From positions 2,542,001-2,606,000 of the forward strand of contig BSBN01000252.1 of the NCBI GenBank assembly GCA_027924645.1: 64,000 nucleotides of DNA, written 5' to 3'. The DNA is from Cunninghamia lanceolata (Eukaryota > Streptophyta > Pinopsida > Cupressales > Cupressaceae). Position numbers and translations under genes: made by a program. Every line of letters starts with the position of its first letter. The first letter of the stretch is position 1. Of the stretch, positions 45,330 to 57,083 are shown in pieces. A model generated the notes under the pieces. That model did no database searches. It was not told the DNA's origin and worked only from the letters and a program-made list of their open reading frames with translations.

Positions 45330-46288
45330 TGTAAGGATGAAAAGTGCATCCTTAGCATGTTTGCCCATTTGTTTTGGATTCACTTTGACTATTTATCTCG
45401 ATTGCAATAAACTAGTGCCCAAGTGATAGATTTCTATGCAAAAGTTGGAATATAACTTGTACCTTATTTAATTCGAAGTCAATGTTCTCCAATGTTTCAA
45501 ACACAACCTTCATGTTTGTTGTTTCTCACCTTGGTACAAAACCACAGTTGGAATTTTAAATTTGGTTCAGAACCACACGTGTGGTTTGATCCCCAAACTT
45601 CCAAATTCAAATTTAATTATGTGCCCAAGCTAACTTACTTTAAACTAGTTGTTGCCTACTGACTCAGGCACGACATATTTAAATTGTTGTGCCAAGTGAC
45701 ATATAGAATGTTAGACCCTAATTCATTTGGATTGTCTAATATCCATATAGCACATTCACATTTCATTAGAACATATCTAAGTAGCATTGCATCAACATAT
45801 GAGATCATAAGAATAGATGTAGACATTTACATTTATGCTTGGCATGTCTCCAACTTGTTCAAAAGGTGGAAAGCTAGTCACCTTCCTCTCCAATCACAAT
45901 AAGTTCTAACAATGCTTCTAAGCACCACCCTTTTCAAATATCATAGATGAACAAGGTTTTGAAGATCATGAGTGTAGAGTTCAAGACATAGACCAAGGTC
46001 AATACCATAAGAAAAAGTGTTGAAATTGTAGGTGCAATTGAACATGAATAAAGTGTAGGTCATTTATCAATCTGTCGAAGCTTCACATTTTCAAATATAA
46101 TATCAGAGATCAAAATTGATCACTAGACAACTTATAACAAAACATCTTCTTATCACAAATGAAATTAAGTACTGCAATCCTCCTTGTCAATATTTATAGT
46201 GTGTTTGTGTAGTGTTTCTCAACTCAACTTCTTAATTTAGGGTAATCTAATTGTTATTGCTTATTACATTTATTTACCCTAGTCTAAT
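45330..46288 (+). repeat. Left terminal repeat of the 45-50 kb element
   Basis: Shares TTTGTTTTGGATTCACTT, TAGTGCCCAAGTG, ATATTTAAATTGT, CACCTTCCTCTCC and ACAAGGTTTTGAAGAT-type blocks in order with the right copy. Strongly diverged, so the insertion is old. Confidence 0.7.
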
Positions 46289-46672
46289 AAAGAAAAGTAT
46301 TATTTTCTTTTCAACTTGTTTAATCTTGTACCCCTAGGGTTTGAATTCTTATTTTATTTGCAAATCTAAGTTTACTAATTTTTTATTTTAAATTAAATTT
46401 AAACCTTATTTTGACCCTTATTTTCTTCTAGGATTTGTTTTTTGTTTGCATACCAATTACTCACCATCTTCTTCATCTCCCACTAAGAAGGAGTCTTGGA
46501 TTGAATCATAAAATGATCATAAATCAAGCTAAATATATCATGATTGAGAATTTACAAGCTTATCTTGATGGGGACGAAGCATTTGATCATGATGCCCATG
46601 TTGAGTAAATGGATAGGCAATATATAGCTTGAACTATACAAATGTTTTCTTCCAATCTTACAATTTTATCTA

Positions 46673-47116
46673 GTGATTCTACTTTGGTTTGATGTGCTTC
46701 ACACCTTATTTGTTCATAAGCCATGTGGATCGGAAGTGCTTAAGGGTATGGCTAAAAGGATAAGCTCATCAATTCTTGTGAGTGGTGTGTTTTCCTCCTT
46801 CCCTGCCAAGCTTCTTCTCCCATTGTTCCTCCTAGCTATTCTTCTCCCCCTTTTTGGTATACCATTCAAGGATCCTCTTATGTTACCTACTTTACATATT
46901 ATGTTTACTTATTTTGTTCATCCCACTAGTGGTATTCCTACTTCTCATGTTCAACCCACTTCTTTTGTTCCTACTTCTCATGTTCATCCCACTAGTGTTA
47001 TCCCTACTTCTCATGTTCACCCTACTTCTTTTGTTCCTACTTCATGTGTTCCTTCCACTAGTGTCATGTCTACTTTAGATAGATTCCATGTATTACTCAA
47101 GGGCATCCATGGATAG
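46673..47116 (+). pseudogene. Retroelement frame with 10-residue HPTSxxPTSHV repeats
   Basis: A 147-codon open frame inside the pol-less element. Residues ~82-135 are about five tandem copies of a ten-residue unit (HPTSGIPTSHV, QPTSFVPTSHV, HPTSVIPTSHV, HPTSFVPTSCV, PSTSVMST). The N-terminal part is hydrophobic. I do not recognise the protein; it may be a gag fragment. Confidence 0.35.
46915..47075 (+). repeat. ~33-bp tandem repeat (CCTACTTCTCATGTTCAnCCCACT)
   Basis: Near-perfect copies at 46915, 46950, 46983, 47016 and 47050 with alternating CTAGTG and TCTTTTG variants, giving the peptide repeat above. Confidence 0.8.
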
Positions 47117-47119
47117 TAC

Positions 47120-48760
47120 AAGTTCAAATAGTGCATGCAATGTAATGTCAGTTCATCAATTATGTTTGCAAAGGTGAAGTGGTTACTATCTATCCATCTA
47201 TGTATTAGAATGGAGTCATTTTACTATGGATACCTTCATTGAAATACCTAAGGAACCACCATATGAGTGTAATGACTATTTACATAATTTGTACAAATTT
47301 CATAAGGGGAATAACGGTAGGAAAATGAAGAAAACATGCAACAATTCATAAGATCACAAGAGCCTATAAATATCCAAAAGAACCGTGAGTGGCAATACCT
47401 ATAATTCATATAAGCACAAGGGGTTGGATATTTGCATGCCTACAAGGGATACATATGAGAAACAAATCACACATGTACCAAGGAAAGAGGAAACTAACAA
47501 AGGCAAATGATAGATTTAAATTTGTTTCATCTTTGAAGGGGGCTCATACTAATTAGGTTCCAAAGAAAGACAAAATTAATAAACAAGTTCAAAATCTACA
47601 AGTGAATGTACCTTCAAAGAAAAATAAACAATGGTTATGGAAAGAAAAAATAGAAATATTGCCTCTTTCAAGCATATTTTGTAAGAGTTCTACTTGACAT
47701 AGTGATGAGGAGTGCCTAGTATAGGATATAGTGATTTAGTTTGAGGACATTGGTATTCATGCTTGGAATGAGATTAACTTTGTCAAAACTTTGTTAATGA
47801 GATTCTCTTCCAACATAATTGGTCAAAACTTTGTGTTTTTTCCTTCATTTTTATTCGTACTTACTTTTTTATGATTGTGTTGTTCTTCATGTTCTTAGAT
47901 AGAATGTGGAAGATGCAAAAAACACCTTTAGTGGTACATGATGAAACACGTGACTAAACATTTATTTATGGTTCATGTCACTTCTTTTGACTTTTATGTG
48001 TTTTCTTTTTTGTTAACCCTATGAATTTGAGATGATGTAAAGGTATGGAGTGACTGGCAACCATTCTCATTATATTGACTAACAACATAGCATGCTTGCT
48101 TTGTGTTTTGACTATGGCCATTTTATTGAGCCATGTTTGTTGTGCTCCTCCTTTCTCATGTCTTCAATTGTCTTATGATACTATTGAGCTTGTGATTTTT
48201 TGAGTGATGTTTTCATTCCCCTTTCACCTTTTATATTATAGCTTATGTCTTGTCTACTTGTATGTCTTTCACATGTTGCTTTTTTCTATGATTCATGTTA
48301 TGTTTCCCCCACTTAGAGGGCATCCTCTTTGTGTTACTTATTTTTTCCTCTTTGGTGGTCATTCACTTACATTTTTTTATGCTTACATATTATAATATAT
48401 GCTTATGCTTATATGTTTATCTTTTGATTACATATCTACATGTCATACAGCACATGCTTATGCTTACATGATCACATCATGCAAGACACTTATCTATTCT
48501 TGCATCTTTCTATCTAGCATTTTGGCTACCATTGCTTGTTCATTATCCTCAACATTGGGGCAAGTTTGGGTGCACCTTGTTTTCACTTATCACATATGTT
48601 TTCATGATAACATATTGTTATTTTGTCTCATATTTGTGAAGTGATTATATCTATGACATGTATTACATGATTATTGAGCTTTACATGATCATATATTACT
48701 ATATGTATTACTATTTATCATCTCCTCTAATTCCTTGCATCATTCACATGCAACCAATTA
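47120..48760 (+). other. Internal part of pol-less element, T-rich low complexity
   Basis: Holds MDTFIEIPKEPPYE-like text (47225-47265) and a T-rich part (48000-48760) whose frames are hydrophobic and Tyr/Phe-rich. A similar block occurs in the opposite strand at 61000-61600. No gene called. Confidence 0.4.
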
Positions 48761-48769
48761 GAGGGGCAT

Positions 48770-49010
48770 GTAATATCACTAACATTTCTATTGATGGCTT
48801 CTTTGCATCCCAAAAACACTTCATTTTGGTTATGATGGCTCCTTTGCAACCCAACATTTATCACTCTTAATTATGATGACTCCTTCACAACCCAATATTG
48901 CTCACTTTTATTTATGATGGCTTCTTCATAACCTAGCACTTATCACTTTTGGTTTTGATGCTTCCTTTACAACCCCACACCTATGATGGCTATTTCACAA
49001 TCCAACACCT
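48770..49010 (+). repeat. ~60-bp tandem repeat (TGATGGCTxCTTTxCAACCCAACA)
   Basis: Five degenerate copies of ATGATGGCTCCTTTGCAACCCAACATTTATCAC-type sequence. It begins just after AGAGGGGCATGTAATATC, which looks like a polypurine tract next to an LTR start. Confidence 0.65.
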
Positions 49011-49271
49011 CTCTTTTTACTTTTACGCATTCTTGTTAAAATTGTTAAGTAGTTGTTCATGCCTATTTTAAATTTTTATTAGATGCTACTTAAAGAAGTT
49101 TGTGCTTGTGGGTTTCAGATGGTGTTATCATACAAGGAGCATGTGTAGATCATAATTGATATCCATATCCTTATTTACATGTGCTTGTCATTTACTTTCA
49201 TGTTGATTGCTTGTTTACTTTGACAAACGTGATTCATAGTAGTTCAAATACAAGTCAAAGTGGGCACAAAA

Positions 49272-50287
49272 TGTAAGGTTGAAAATTGCATCCTTAACCT
49301 TTTCTCTATTTGTTTTGGATTCACTTAGACCCTTTGTCTTGAATGTAATAAATTAGTGCCCAAGTGGTGTGGTTTTGTGCAAGGGTTGGTATACATGTAT
49401 TTTCTAATTCTAAGTCCCTATTCCTCAACAATCTAAACCCCAACCTTTACATCTTTTGTTTCATTCAAGTTCAAAATCAGAATTACAATTCTAAGCCTAG
49501 CTCAAAATTGCATGTACAATCTTGACTCCAAATTTCCAAATTTAATTTTCATTATGGGCCCAACTGACTTACTTCCAATTAGTCATGTCTTGACAACTCA
49601 AGCATGAAATATTTAAATTGTGGTGCTAGGATGTTATACAAAAGGACAAACCATAATTCATTTTAGATAGTCCAATGTCTATATAACACATTTTCATGTC
49701 ACTAGAGCATCACCTAAGTAAAATTACATCAATCTATAAGATTATAAGCACAAATATATGCATTTGAATTTCTACTTGGTGTGTCTTCCAACTTGTTCAA
49801 ATCATTAAAGCAATCCAAGGGCTTGAGTAAGGCAAAATGTGGGAAGTTAGTCACCTTCCTCTCCTAAAACAACAAGCTCTATTAGTGCTTCTGAGCACCA
49901 CTCTTTTCAAATATCATATGCAAACAAGGTTTTAAAGATTAGGCGAGAAAAGTTCAAGGTCATAGACCAATGCCAATACTATAGAAAAAGGATCAATAAC
50001 GTAGATGCACAAATCAAAATTGTAGGTGTAGGATTGGACTTGGATAAAGCACAAGTTATTTATTAGTCTATCAAAGCTTCACAATTTCAAATATAATAGC
50101 AAAGATCAAAATTGGATCACTAAGATCAAGTTAAAGCAAACCGTCTTCTCATTACAAACAAAGCTAAGTACCCTAATTCTCTTTGTCAATTTTCAGAACA
50201 TGATTGTGTAGTGTTTCTAGACTACACTCCTTAAGTTAAAGTAATCTAACTATTATTGCATATTACATTTATTTATCCTAGCCTAAT
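49272..50287 (+). repeat. Right terminal repeat of the 45-50 kb element
   Basis: Collinear with 45330-46288 but about 57 bp longer, mainly through an extra segment near 49806-49840. Confidence 0.7.
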
Positions 50288-50681
50288 CTTGAGAGGATAA
50301 AATCACACCTCACATATAAATATCGAACCCAAGATAATGAGATAGTATTGGAATAATAATTATTGAAATGGATTTGTACAAATTAGATAAATTAAATGGT
50401 ATGCTTAGCTTGAAATTTGATGATGTAAATATATTATGGAATACACCAAAAATTGATTCACTAATTCGTTGGAATTTTAAGGATTGATCAAATGAATGCC
50501 TCAAAATATATAAACTAATTGTGCTTTGCTCTAGTTCATAGTCGTGCATGTGGACCTAACCTCTGTGCCTACAAAAGTGAACTAGCACACATAACTCTAC
50601 TTGTCCCTATAGGAACTAATAAACTAAAATTTGATGCTCTCACCTCTACATTTTTGTACTCTAAATCTCATAAAAGAGTTA
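50288..50681. other. Sequence left of the 7.5-kb element
   Basis: Non-coding. Its last bases AGTTA (50677-50681) are the target-site copy of the 50682-58214 insertion. The insertion site itself lies in repeat DNA continuing at 58215. Confidence 0.5.
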
Positions 50682-51811
50682 TGTTGAAAAAAGGGCAGAC
50701 AACTGAGAGGGGGGTGAATCAGTTGTCACAAAACTTTTTATCACTTGCAGCAATTTACCTTCTTTATCACTTATTAACAAATTAATGATATAATCATGAA
50801 AGCATAAATCAACAACACATGAGTATAAACAAATCAGCACATATAACACCAGGATTTTTACTTGGAAACCTGGTTAAGGGAAAAACCACGGTGGGGGTTA
50901 ACCCACAAGAATTTATACTCTGTTAAAAGTATTACAAATGGGAAAGACACATGCCTTCAGGGTGTACTGCCCAGAGCTCACTACTACAAGAGGCTCACTG
51001 CCTATAGATATGATTACAAGAAGATTACAGAATGTTTGAACTGAGAAATGACATCTACCAATGCAGAAATTCAGTTCCGGTTAAGCACAGAATACTGATC
51101 TTACACACTTCATCCTTATTCTGCCATGTTTCACTCTTAGGCCATAATCCGAGCTTGGATCTTTATCTTCGCACTTCTTTCTACCTTTTTTGCACTTAAA
51201 CCATCACACACTCACAAACACCTCAAAACACTTGAATCCATCGATTATATATATCCGCATCAAGAAATTCAATCAACTGTAGTCGGCTTCAAGAAAACTA
51301 AGAACATTAGTTAAGAACTCTACTCTGTCGGCTGAATCCATGCACAATCAACAATGCGGACCAAAAACTTGTGTTCTCAAATCATCAATCATGTCGGCCA
51401 ATACTATTGGTTATCACAAATTACTTAACCAACAACTTTTCTTCATCCGGACCAAGATCAAATACTAGGTCGGCCTGTTCTTCTTCTGACAGTACTAACT
51501 AACTAGAACCTAATACTCAGATGCTTATAACTTTTGAATCCTTCATCACCGGAGGCTAAATTCCTAGATTTAAATAGTCCTGACAATCCTAATTACTCCC
51601 TCAGATCCGCAGCACACTGTGATGTACCACCGGAGAGATCCAGACCAAGATACTGGACTCTGTCACATGCTCTATTTCTGACTACCCAAACTTAGACAAA
51701 TCTTCATTCTGACTTCCGGTATGAATAAATTATGTTATGTGAATGTGTAGGATAGACTTAGTTGCCATCAATGACAACACTTGTCATGCGTAGCAGTGTC
51801 TCTTGCCAACA
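50682..51811 (-). repeat. 3' LTR of the 7.5-kb element (minus-strand sense)
   Basis: TGTTGAAAAAAGGG...TCTTGCCAACA, collinear with 57084-58214. Small frames inside it (50519-51044) are not genes. Confidence 0.93.
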
Positions 51812-51825
51812 ATCTTCCCCTTTGG
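51812..51825 (-). promoter_or_regulatory. Polypurine tract of the 7.5-kb element
   Basis: The minus strand CCAAAGGGGAAGAT lies directly before the 3' LTR start, the usual position for plus-strand priming. Confidence 0.8.
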
Positions 51826-52052
51826 CATTGATGGCAACACTTAGTGAAAAATGACTAAGTGTCGGAACAACTCCCCCTTACTTATGCTTTTCACTATTCT
51901 CCAATGCTCCCCCTTTGCTGAATTCTTCATTTTCACTGCTCTTCACTCCCCCATTGACATCAATGGCAAGAGGGTGGGATCTGTAAACCCAAATTTACAC
52001 AAAAATTCTACATACTAGGCCGCATATGTACAAAACAATCCTTAAGTCCTAT
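51826..52052 (-). other. 3' non-coding part of the 7.5-kb element
   Basis: Between the end of the large frame and the polypurine tract. C-rich on the plus strand (CTCCCCCTTACTT, GCTCCCCCTTTG, CTCCCCCATTG), giving extra purine tracts on the sense strand. Confidence 0.4.
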
Positions 52053-55000
52053 TTACATAAACTTAAGTATATCACCAAAAATGTTCTTCAATTGTGCCAG
52101 CTCACTATCCCAGCTCTTCTTCATAGTGTTCAAAATTGAGATGTGGCCACTGAAAAGAAATGCTTGTGACTCTGTCATTTGCAGATCAATGGGATCACTT
52201 GACTGAGCTGCAGTTTGGGCTTCGGTCAGGGTATTGAACATTGCTTCCATTTTAGAGGAAATTAGTCTCCTGAGCTCACTCATCCTTGCCTCTATGCTCT
52301 CCTTTTCTTTTGTCAATTTCTTTATATCTTCAATCAAGATGATTGCCTGACTCTCCTTGCTTGCCACTGATGCTGTCACAGGATCAAAAGATTTGGATAC
52401 ACTAGATAGTTTTTGCTTAGACACTTTTATTTTATCCTCAATATCCTCTATAACTTTAGGACAAGATAAGAAAAATTTATATACATTTCCTCCTTCTGTG
52501 AGAGCATTTTGAATACTCTTTACACTGGCATCCAACGCCATTCTATCTACTTCAATCAACCCTTTTAGGGCATCAAATATTTTATCATTGAATTCCTTTT
52601 GAACTTTGACCTCTGCAGACTTTTCAAGAGATTCAAAATGGGTACTTACAGAGTTTATCAAGTTCTTTAAATGTCCAGAGGGGGATGCTGAGCAATCCTT
52701 CTGAAAAGTGGGTATGATCTTCTCCAAGATCCCTGATGCCAGACCAAGTAGCTTGTTGTCTTCTATGTGAGATTTTAGTATATCTTCTCTTTCTTTGGCT
52801 TGAGCTATAGAAGCCAACTTTATTTTCTACACTAGAGATAAGGTATCAAAATTTATTGGACCTTGAATTATGTCCTGATCTTCTTCAATTTATTTATCTC
52901 TTTCCAAAATTTCCTTCACTGCTTCTGAAGTGTATCTTGCCCAAAATGATGGTGTATCTATCTGATCCTTACCAATACTGTCAACCGGATTGTCCTGCTT
53001 GGACTCTCTATCAACCTTTGCAATCTCTTCTTCATTCTCATTTTTCTCCTTGGCCTTTTCTGCTTCTTGGTCCTTACTTTCTTCTAATCCATGCTCTTTA
53101 TTCTTCAATGAATCATCTTCAATTTGATCATCTGCTTCAACATTCATCTCTGTATCTTCTTTGCAAGATTGATCTAGAGGAGTTTGAATACCTCTTGTTT
53201 CATCAGTTTCATCTGTCATCTTTTCATCTTCCTTGTTTGTTGCTTCCTCTTCCGGAACAAAAGAGTCATCTAATCCAATTTGTTGCTCATTCTTCTATTA
53301 TTTTTCATCATCTGGAACTGGTGTGTCATCAGTAGGTTCATTTGAAACTACAAAGAACTTGTTTTTGTCCAATGCTTTCCTTAGAATTTGTTCAGTTTCT
53401 TGGACAACTTCTTCTATCTCTCTAATCATTAGTTTGTTCATTCTTTTCTTACTCCTGAATTCATTTTTGACCTCTTTAAAGATTTTATCTGCTTCTCTGC
53501 TGGAGATCACCAGACATAGAGTGGTTAACACATGCTCCCTCAGCGCCATATCTTTTGTCTTGGCAGCTTCTTTCCTAATTTCCAAAATATCTCTCAACCC
53601 TTTTGGAACTTCTGACAAAATTTCTACCAGTGCTTGATTGAATACATTCAAGTATTTGATAGTGGCTTCTTCCAAAAGTCTTTTGTCAACATCATTGTAG
53701 AGATCATAAAACTTAGCTATTGCTTTGAGATTACCATCAATAGTGATTGTTTTGATAATGTCTTCCATAGCAGGAGTTGATTTTTCAACATCACCCTCTG
53801 ATTTCTGCTTCGTATTTGTCATCTTGCTTCTGGGATGCTTCTCTTTAGACACTTTGACTGCTTTGGTGCCTATGGCCTTTAGCTCTTTAAGTTCATCATT
53901 TGAATATGTCTTTTCTTCATCCTCCTTTTCCAAATTACCATATGGCCTTTTTGCCATTACTTTTGTTCTTTTCTTTTCCTTATCAGATGATTTGTCTTCT
54001 GGTTTCTCAGGATTTGCAGGTTTTGGGGGAACAGGGGCAGCAGCAGAGCTCCTAGTGGTCCTTGGTGTGGAGGAGGATTCTACTGGAGCACTTGCTTGTT
54101 TCTTAAATTTGTTTTCCTTCTCAGCCTTTTCAGTTCTTTCCCTAAATTGCCTCACAGCTTCCTTGGTGAGGCCTAGATTCTCAGCCAACTACTCAACTTC
54201 TTTCTTTACTTTCCTATTGATTTCATGATTTTTGAGCTCAACATGCAATTTCACACTTTGCTCCTCATATGTCCCAAATCTTTCAACTGTTGTGTCCTTA
54301 GGCTTGCTCAAAAGGTGTTGAGCATACATATTCAAAATTTTCTCATCTACCTCATACCCCACGAGCATGATCCAAATAGTTTTGGGTTCTACTGCTTCCA
54401 TTAAGCACTGATCAATGTCCACCATGAAACAGATTTCATTCTTGTACTTCTCAATAACTGATTTAGGAATCCTTTCCCTAGAATTCATCATATTCTAAAA
54501 ATTCTTGAAGTATCCCCAGATTGTAGTTTTACGTGCTTTAAAGTCACCAATGTTGTGTAGATGATCTTTTATCTGAATAGCAACTGGCTCACCATTAGTC
54601 CAGTGCACACCCTTTACTCCAGGTACCTCATTCATGAAGTAGAAAAATAGACATAGAACCAATGTACCATATTTAAAGGTGTTTTTCTTGTCTTTCTTGA
54701 TTTTGTTTAAGTTCTCAGTCAGTTGGTTCTGCAATAACTCACACAGGACATAATCTGCATTTTCTTTTAACATTTGGTATGCAGCATATATAGTCATTTC
54801 AGAAACAGAGTTCTCCCAGTTGGAGTGATAAATTTTGTAACCAATTACCATTGAAGCAAACTTAACATCCGGATCACTAATATCATTGATAGTCATTGCC
54901 CTTTTGTCAAATTTAGCACCAGTTGCATCAATCACAGTTTGATCCTTTACAGCCTTCAGCATTGGTAGTCCACTAGATGAGTTTAACCCTGTCATGACCT

Positions 55001-55388
55001 TGATGGCATCTTTGGTGATCTTGAAGGGTTTCATTAGCCCTATAAACTCATCATGCATTCGGCTTAAAACATACCTGATCCATTCATCTTCATTAAAGGT
55101 TAGAAACCCCATAATCTGAATGAAATGTTTATCGTGCAGTGCTTTATACTCAGGTTTAAGACCGTGAATTTCATCCCTTAGATGTTTCTTGAATAAATCT
55201 ACAAACCTTGAGTCTCCAAATTCATCAATGCTCACATGAATATAGACCCTAATATCTTCAACATGCAATACACCATACAGAACACTTAAAAATGCACCTA
55301 ACGGGTTGACTTCTACTTATTTGTGTGGATGCTCCTTGAATTTGGGTCGGGGCCTTTCAGTGATATCAACAACCAAAGGTGTTGCCAT
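52053..55388 (-). pseudogene. Large unknown ORF in place of pol (~1,112 codons, seven point stops)
   Basis: From the ATG at 55388 (MATPLVVDITERPRPKF) one frame runs to 52053 without a frameshift. Stops: TAA 55317, TAG 54495, TAG 54189, TAA 53298 plus TAG 53295, TAA 52890, TAG 52827. All are Gln-compatible. Residues ~30-370 look globular (IHVSIDEFGDSRFVDLF, KPFKITKDAIKVMTGL, NEVPGVKGVHWTNGEP). Residues ~400-490 are Lys/Glu/Pro/Ser-rich. A helical part follows (LLEEATIKYLNVFNQALVEI), then an acidic stretch (~700-830) and a C-terminal coiled-coil-like part (~855-1110). I do not recognise the family. It may be a gag-like or accessory protein. No RT, protease or integrase signature. Confidence 0.7.
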
Positions 55389-55718
55389 TGCAAAAGATTA
55401 CAAGTTCAAAGCTTCGCAGAAAAATACCTTTTTCACGGAATTAGGGTTAGTTGATGAATTCACTGGTAGCACTTCAAATCCTTGAAATCTTAGCTCAGGT
55501 GATCTTCTACTTGCTCTCTTCGAATGCAAAGTGATCCAAATGATGAAAGGATTACCTTTTATGCTCTGCAAAACCTAATAAATGTGTTGCCCTAATACAT
55601 CCGGTTGCATTGTTTTTGTATATAATTGAACTTCAATTGCTCCGCAATCAATCATATTTGCTTCTTTTGCTTCCAGAATTTGCTTTAACAGATCTCAAAT
55701 AGGCTTTTCTATCTTCAT
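55389..55718 (-). other. Spacer between gag-like and large frames
   Basis: About 330 bp, non-coding as far as I can see. It could hold an internal promoter or splice acceptor for the downstream frame. Confidence 0.3.
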
Positions 55719-57015
55719 TCATCGTGCCAGATTCAGGCACCCACTTACTGGCTGGGGGAATTTGGTTTTCAATGCATCTCCCCCCTGAGCCATATCTCTT
55801 GATTCAATTCCTGGAGGAATTATCAGTACGAATTCTGGTGCAGACCCATTGTCAACATTCATTTCACCTTTCTTTACCCATGTTTTGTTCATTTCATTCT
55901 GGAACTCATTCACATCAATTTTTCCCCTGGCCTTGTCTTGCCTCTGCTCATCCAGTTTTCTGTTTACCAGACCTTTTATGTCATTATTCCTAGTTCTGCA
56001 GAATCTTGCAACATGACCGGATCAGTTACAATTGAAGCACACAACATTTCTTTACCCATTTGATTGATTTCCTCTTGATATGCACTGATTAGCCATATGT
56101 CCAAATCTATTGCATGCAAAGCATTTGCCATTGAAAGAATTTCCATTTCCTCTATTGTCAAAGTTATTCATTATCATACTTCTACATTCATTAGATCTAT
56201 GACCATACCTCTTACATTTAAAGCATTGACCGGAGAAGGATGGATCATTTTGATTTATTCTACTTCTACACTGAGTAGCTCTATGACCAAATTTATTACA
56301 ATTGAAACAAGTCCATTGAAAGATGGATACCTTTGAGCATTAGGAGTTGTCTTACCGGAGGTCTTCTAGGTCTGTTTCTCCCATTCCTTGATTGAGAGTT
56401 TCTTTGTCCGGATCCGGAGCTTTCACCTTTCTCATACCCAAGACCATGCTTATCATTAGCCTTCTTCTGATTCTCAATCAACACTTCAAGTTTAGCTGAG
56501 CTTATCTTGAACTTCTCCTTGTATCCATTTGCAACTTCTAGGTCATGTTTGAGAATAACAATTTGCCTTTCAAGTTCTTCCTCATTGTCTCTGCTTTCAT
56601 GTAGATCAGACTCTAGATGGCTAGCTATTCTATCTAATCTGCAGCATTCTTCTTATCTTTCTTTCAGAGATTGATTTAGTTTTTCTTTAGTCTTCTTCCT
56701 TTCTTCAATTTCCTTGGTTAGCCTCATCACCCTGGATTCCATTTCATGCTTTAGGACAACTTCTTTAGCTAACTTCTCACATTCCATTGTCTTTTCTTTT
56801 AGGGCCTTATCCTTGTCATTGTCTTCATTCAAATTTCCTTGTTGAAGAAGTAGATCCTTCCTCTTTCCATTAGATTTGCTTAATTTTCCTTTTAAGGTCT
56901 CAATGAAGTCTTCAGCATCCTTCAGGTTCTCTTGAAGTTCTTTGACTTCTACTCTGGACTGATCAAGATCTTCTAAAGCAAGTTTAAGTTGTTCCTAGAG
57001 GTTGTATGGATCCAT
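55719..57015 (-). pseudogene. Gag-like protein: coiled coil plus four CCHC zinc knuckles (broken)
   Basis: Starts at the ATG at 57015, 55 bases inside the primer site (MDPYNL, then TAG at 56995). A long coiled coil follows (EQLKLALEDLDQSRVEVKEL to LEVLIENQKKAN), with a second stop (TAA 56653), then HGLGYEKGE and an Arg-rich stretch. A frameshift near 56340 leads to knuckles CFNCNKFGHRATQC, CFKCKRYGHRSNEC and CFACNRFGHMANQC, and a fourth (ending SGHVARFC) broken by a TGA. The usual globular gag N-terminal part is absent. Role by analogy: RNA packaging. Not functional. Confidence 0.8.
55998..56309 (-). repeat. Four zinc-knuckle coding repeats
   Basis: C-x2-C-x4-H-x4-C units at 56268-56309, 56184-56225, 56082-56123 and 55998-56039, each exactly 42 nt, spaced 84-102 nt. 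The repeated context (CRSRI, CRSMI) shows internal duplication. Confidence 0.85.
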
Positions 57016-57069
57016 TTTAATACCTTCCCAGATCTTCCTCAAGCTGTTAAACTTCTTCCAAGGAACCTT

Positions 57070-57081
57070 GCTCTGATACCA
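57070..57081 (-). promoter_or_regulatory. Primer-binding site of the 7.5-kb element (initiator tRNA-Met)
   Basis: The plus strand GCTCTGATACCA matches the 3' end of initiator tRNA-Met; two bases separate it from the LTR at 57084. Confidence 0.88.
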
Positions 57082-57083
57082 AT

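Larger units (their letters stand above)
45330..50287 (+). mobile_element. Old pol-less LTR element (LARD-like), diverged terminal repeats
   Basis: About 1-kb direct repeats at 45330-46288 and 49272-50287 start TGTAAGGxTGAAAA and run to CCTAGxCTAAT. Internally there is a 10-residue peptide repeat, a short FDTFVKIPKE-like peptide (MDTFIEIPKEPPYE, near 47225) shared with the relic at 61.6-62.6 kb, and a T-rich low-complexity part. No RT, integrase or RNase H found. Primer site and target duplications were not found, so element status is inferred from the repeats. Confidence 0.55.

Noticed and set aside
46854..47078. 74-codon very hydrophobic plus-strand frame
   Set aside because: It is the alternative frame of the HPTS repeat; the Leu-rich repeats reflect CTT/TTC codons of the tandem array.
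53233..54228. Long plus-strand frames opposite the large element frame (53233-53637, 53725-54228, 52856-53335)
   Set aside because: Antisense shadows of the Lys/Glu-rich minus-strand frame; composition is Ser/Phe/Leu-rich as expected of a mirror frame.
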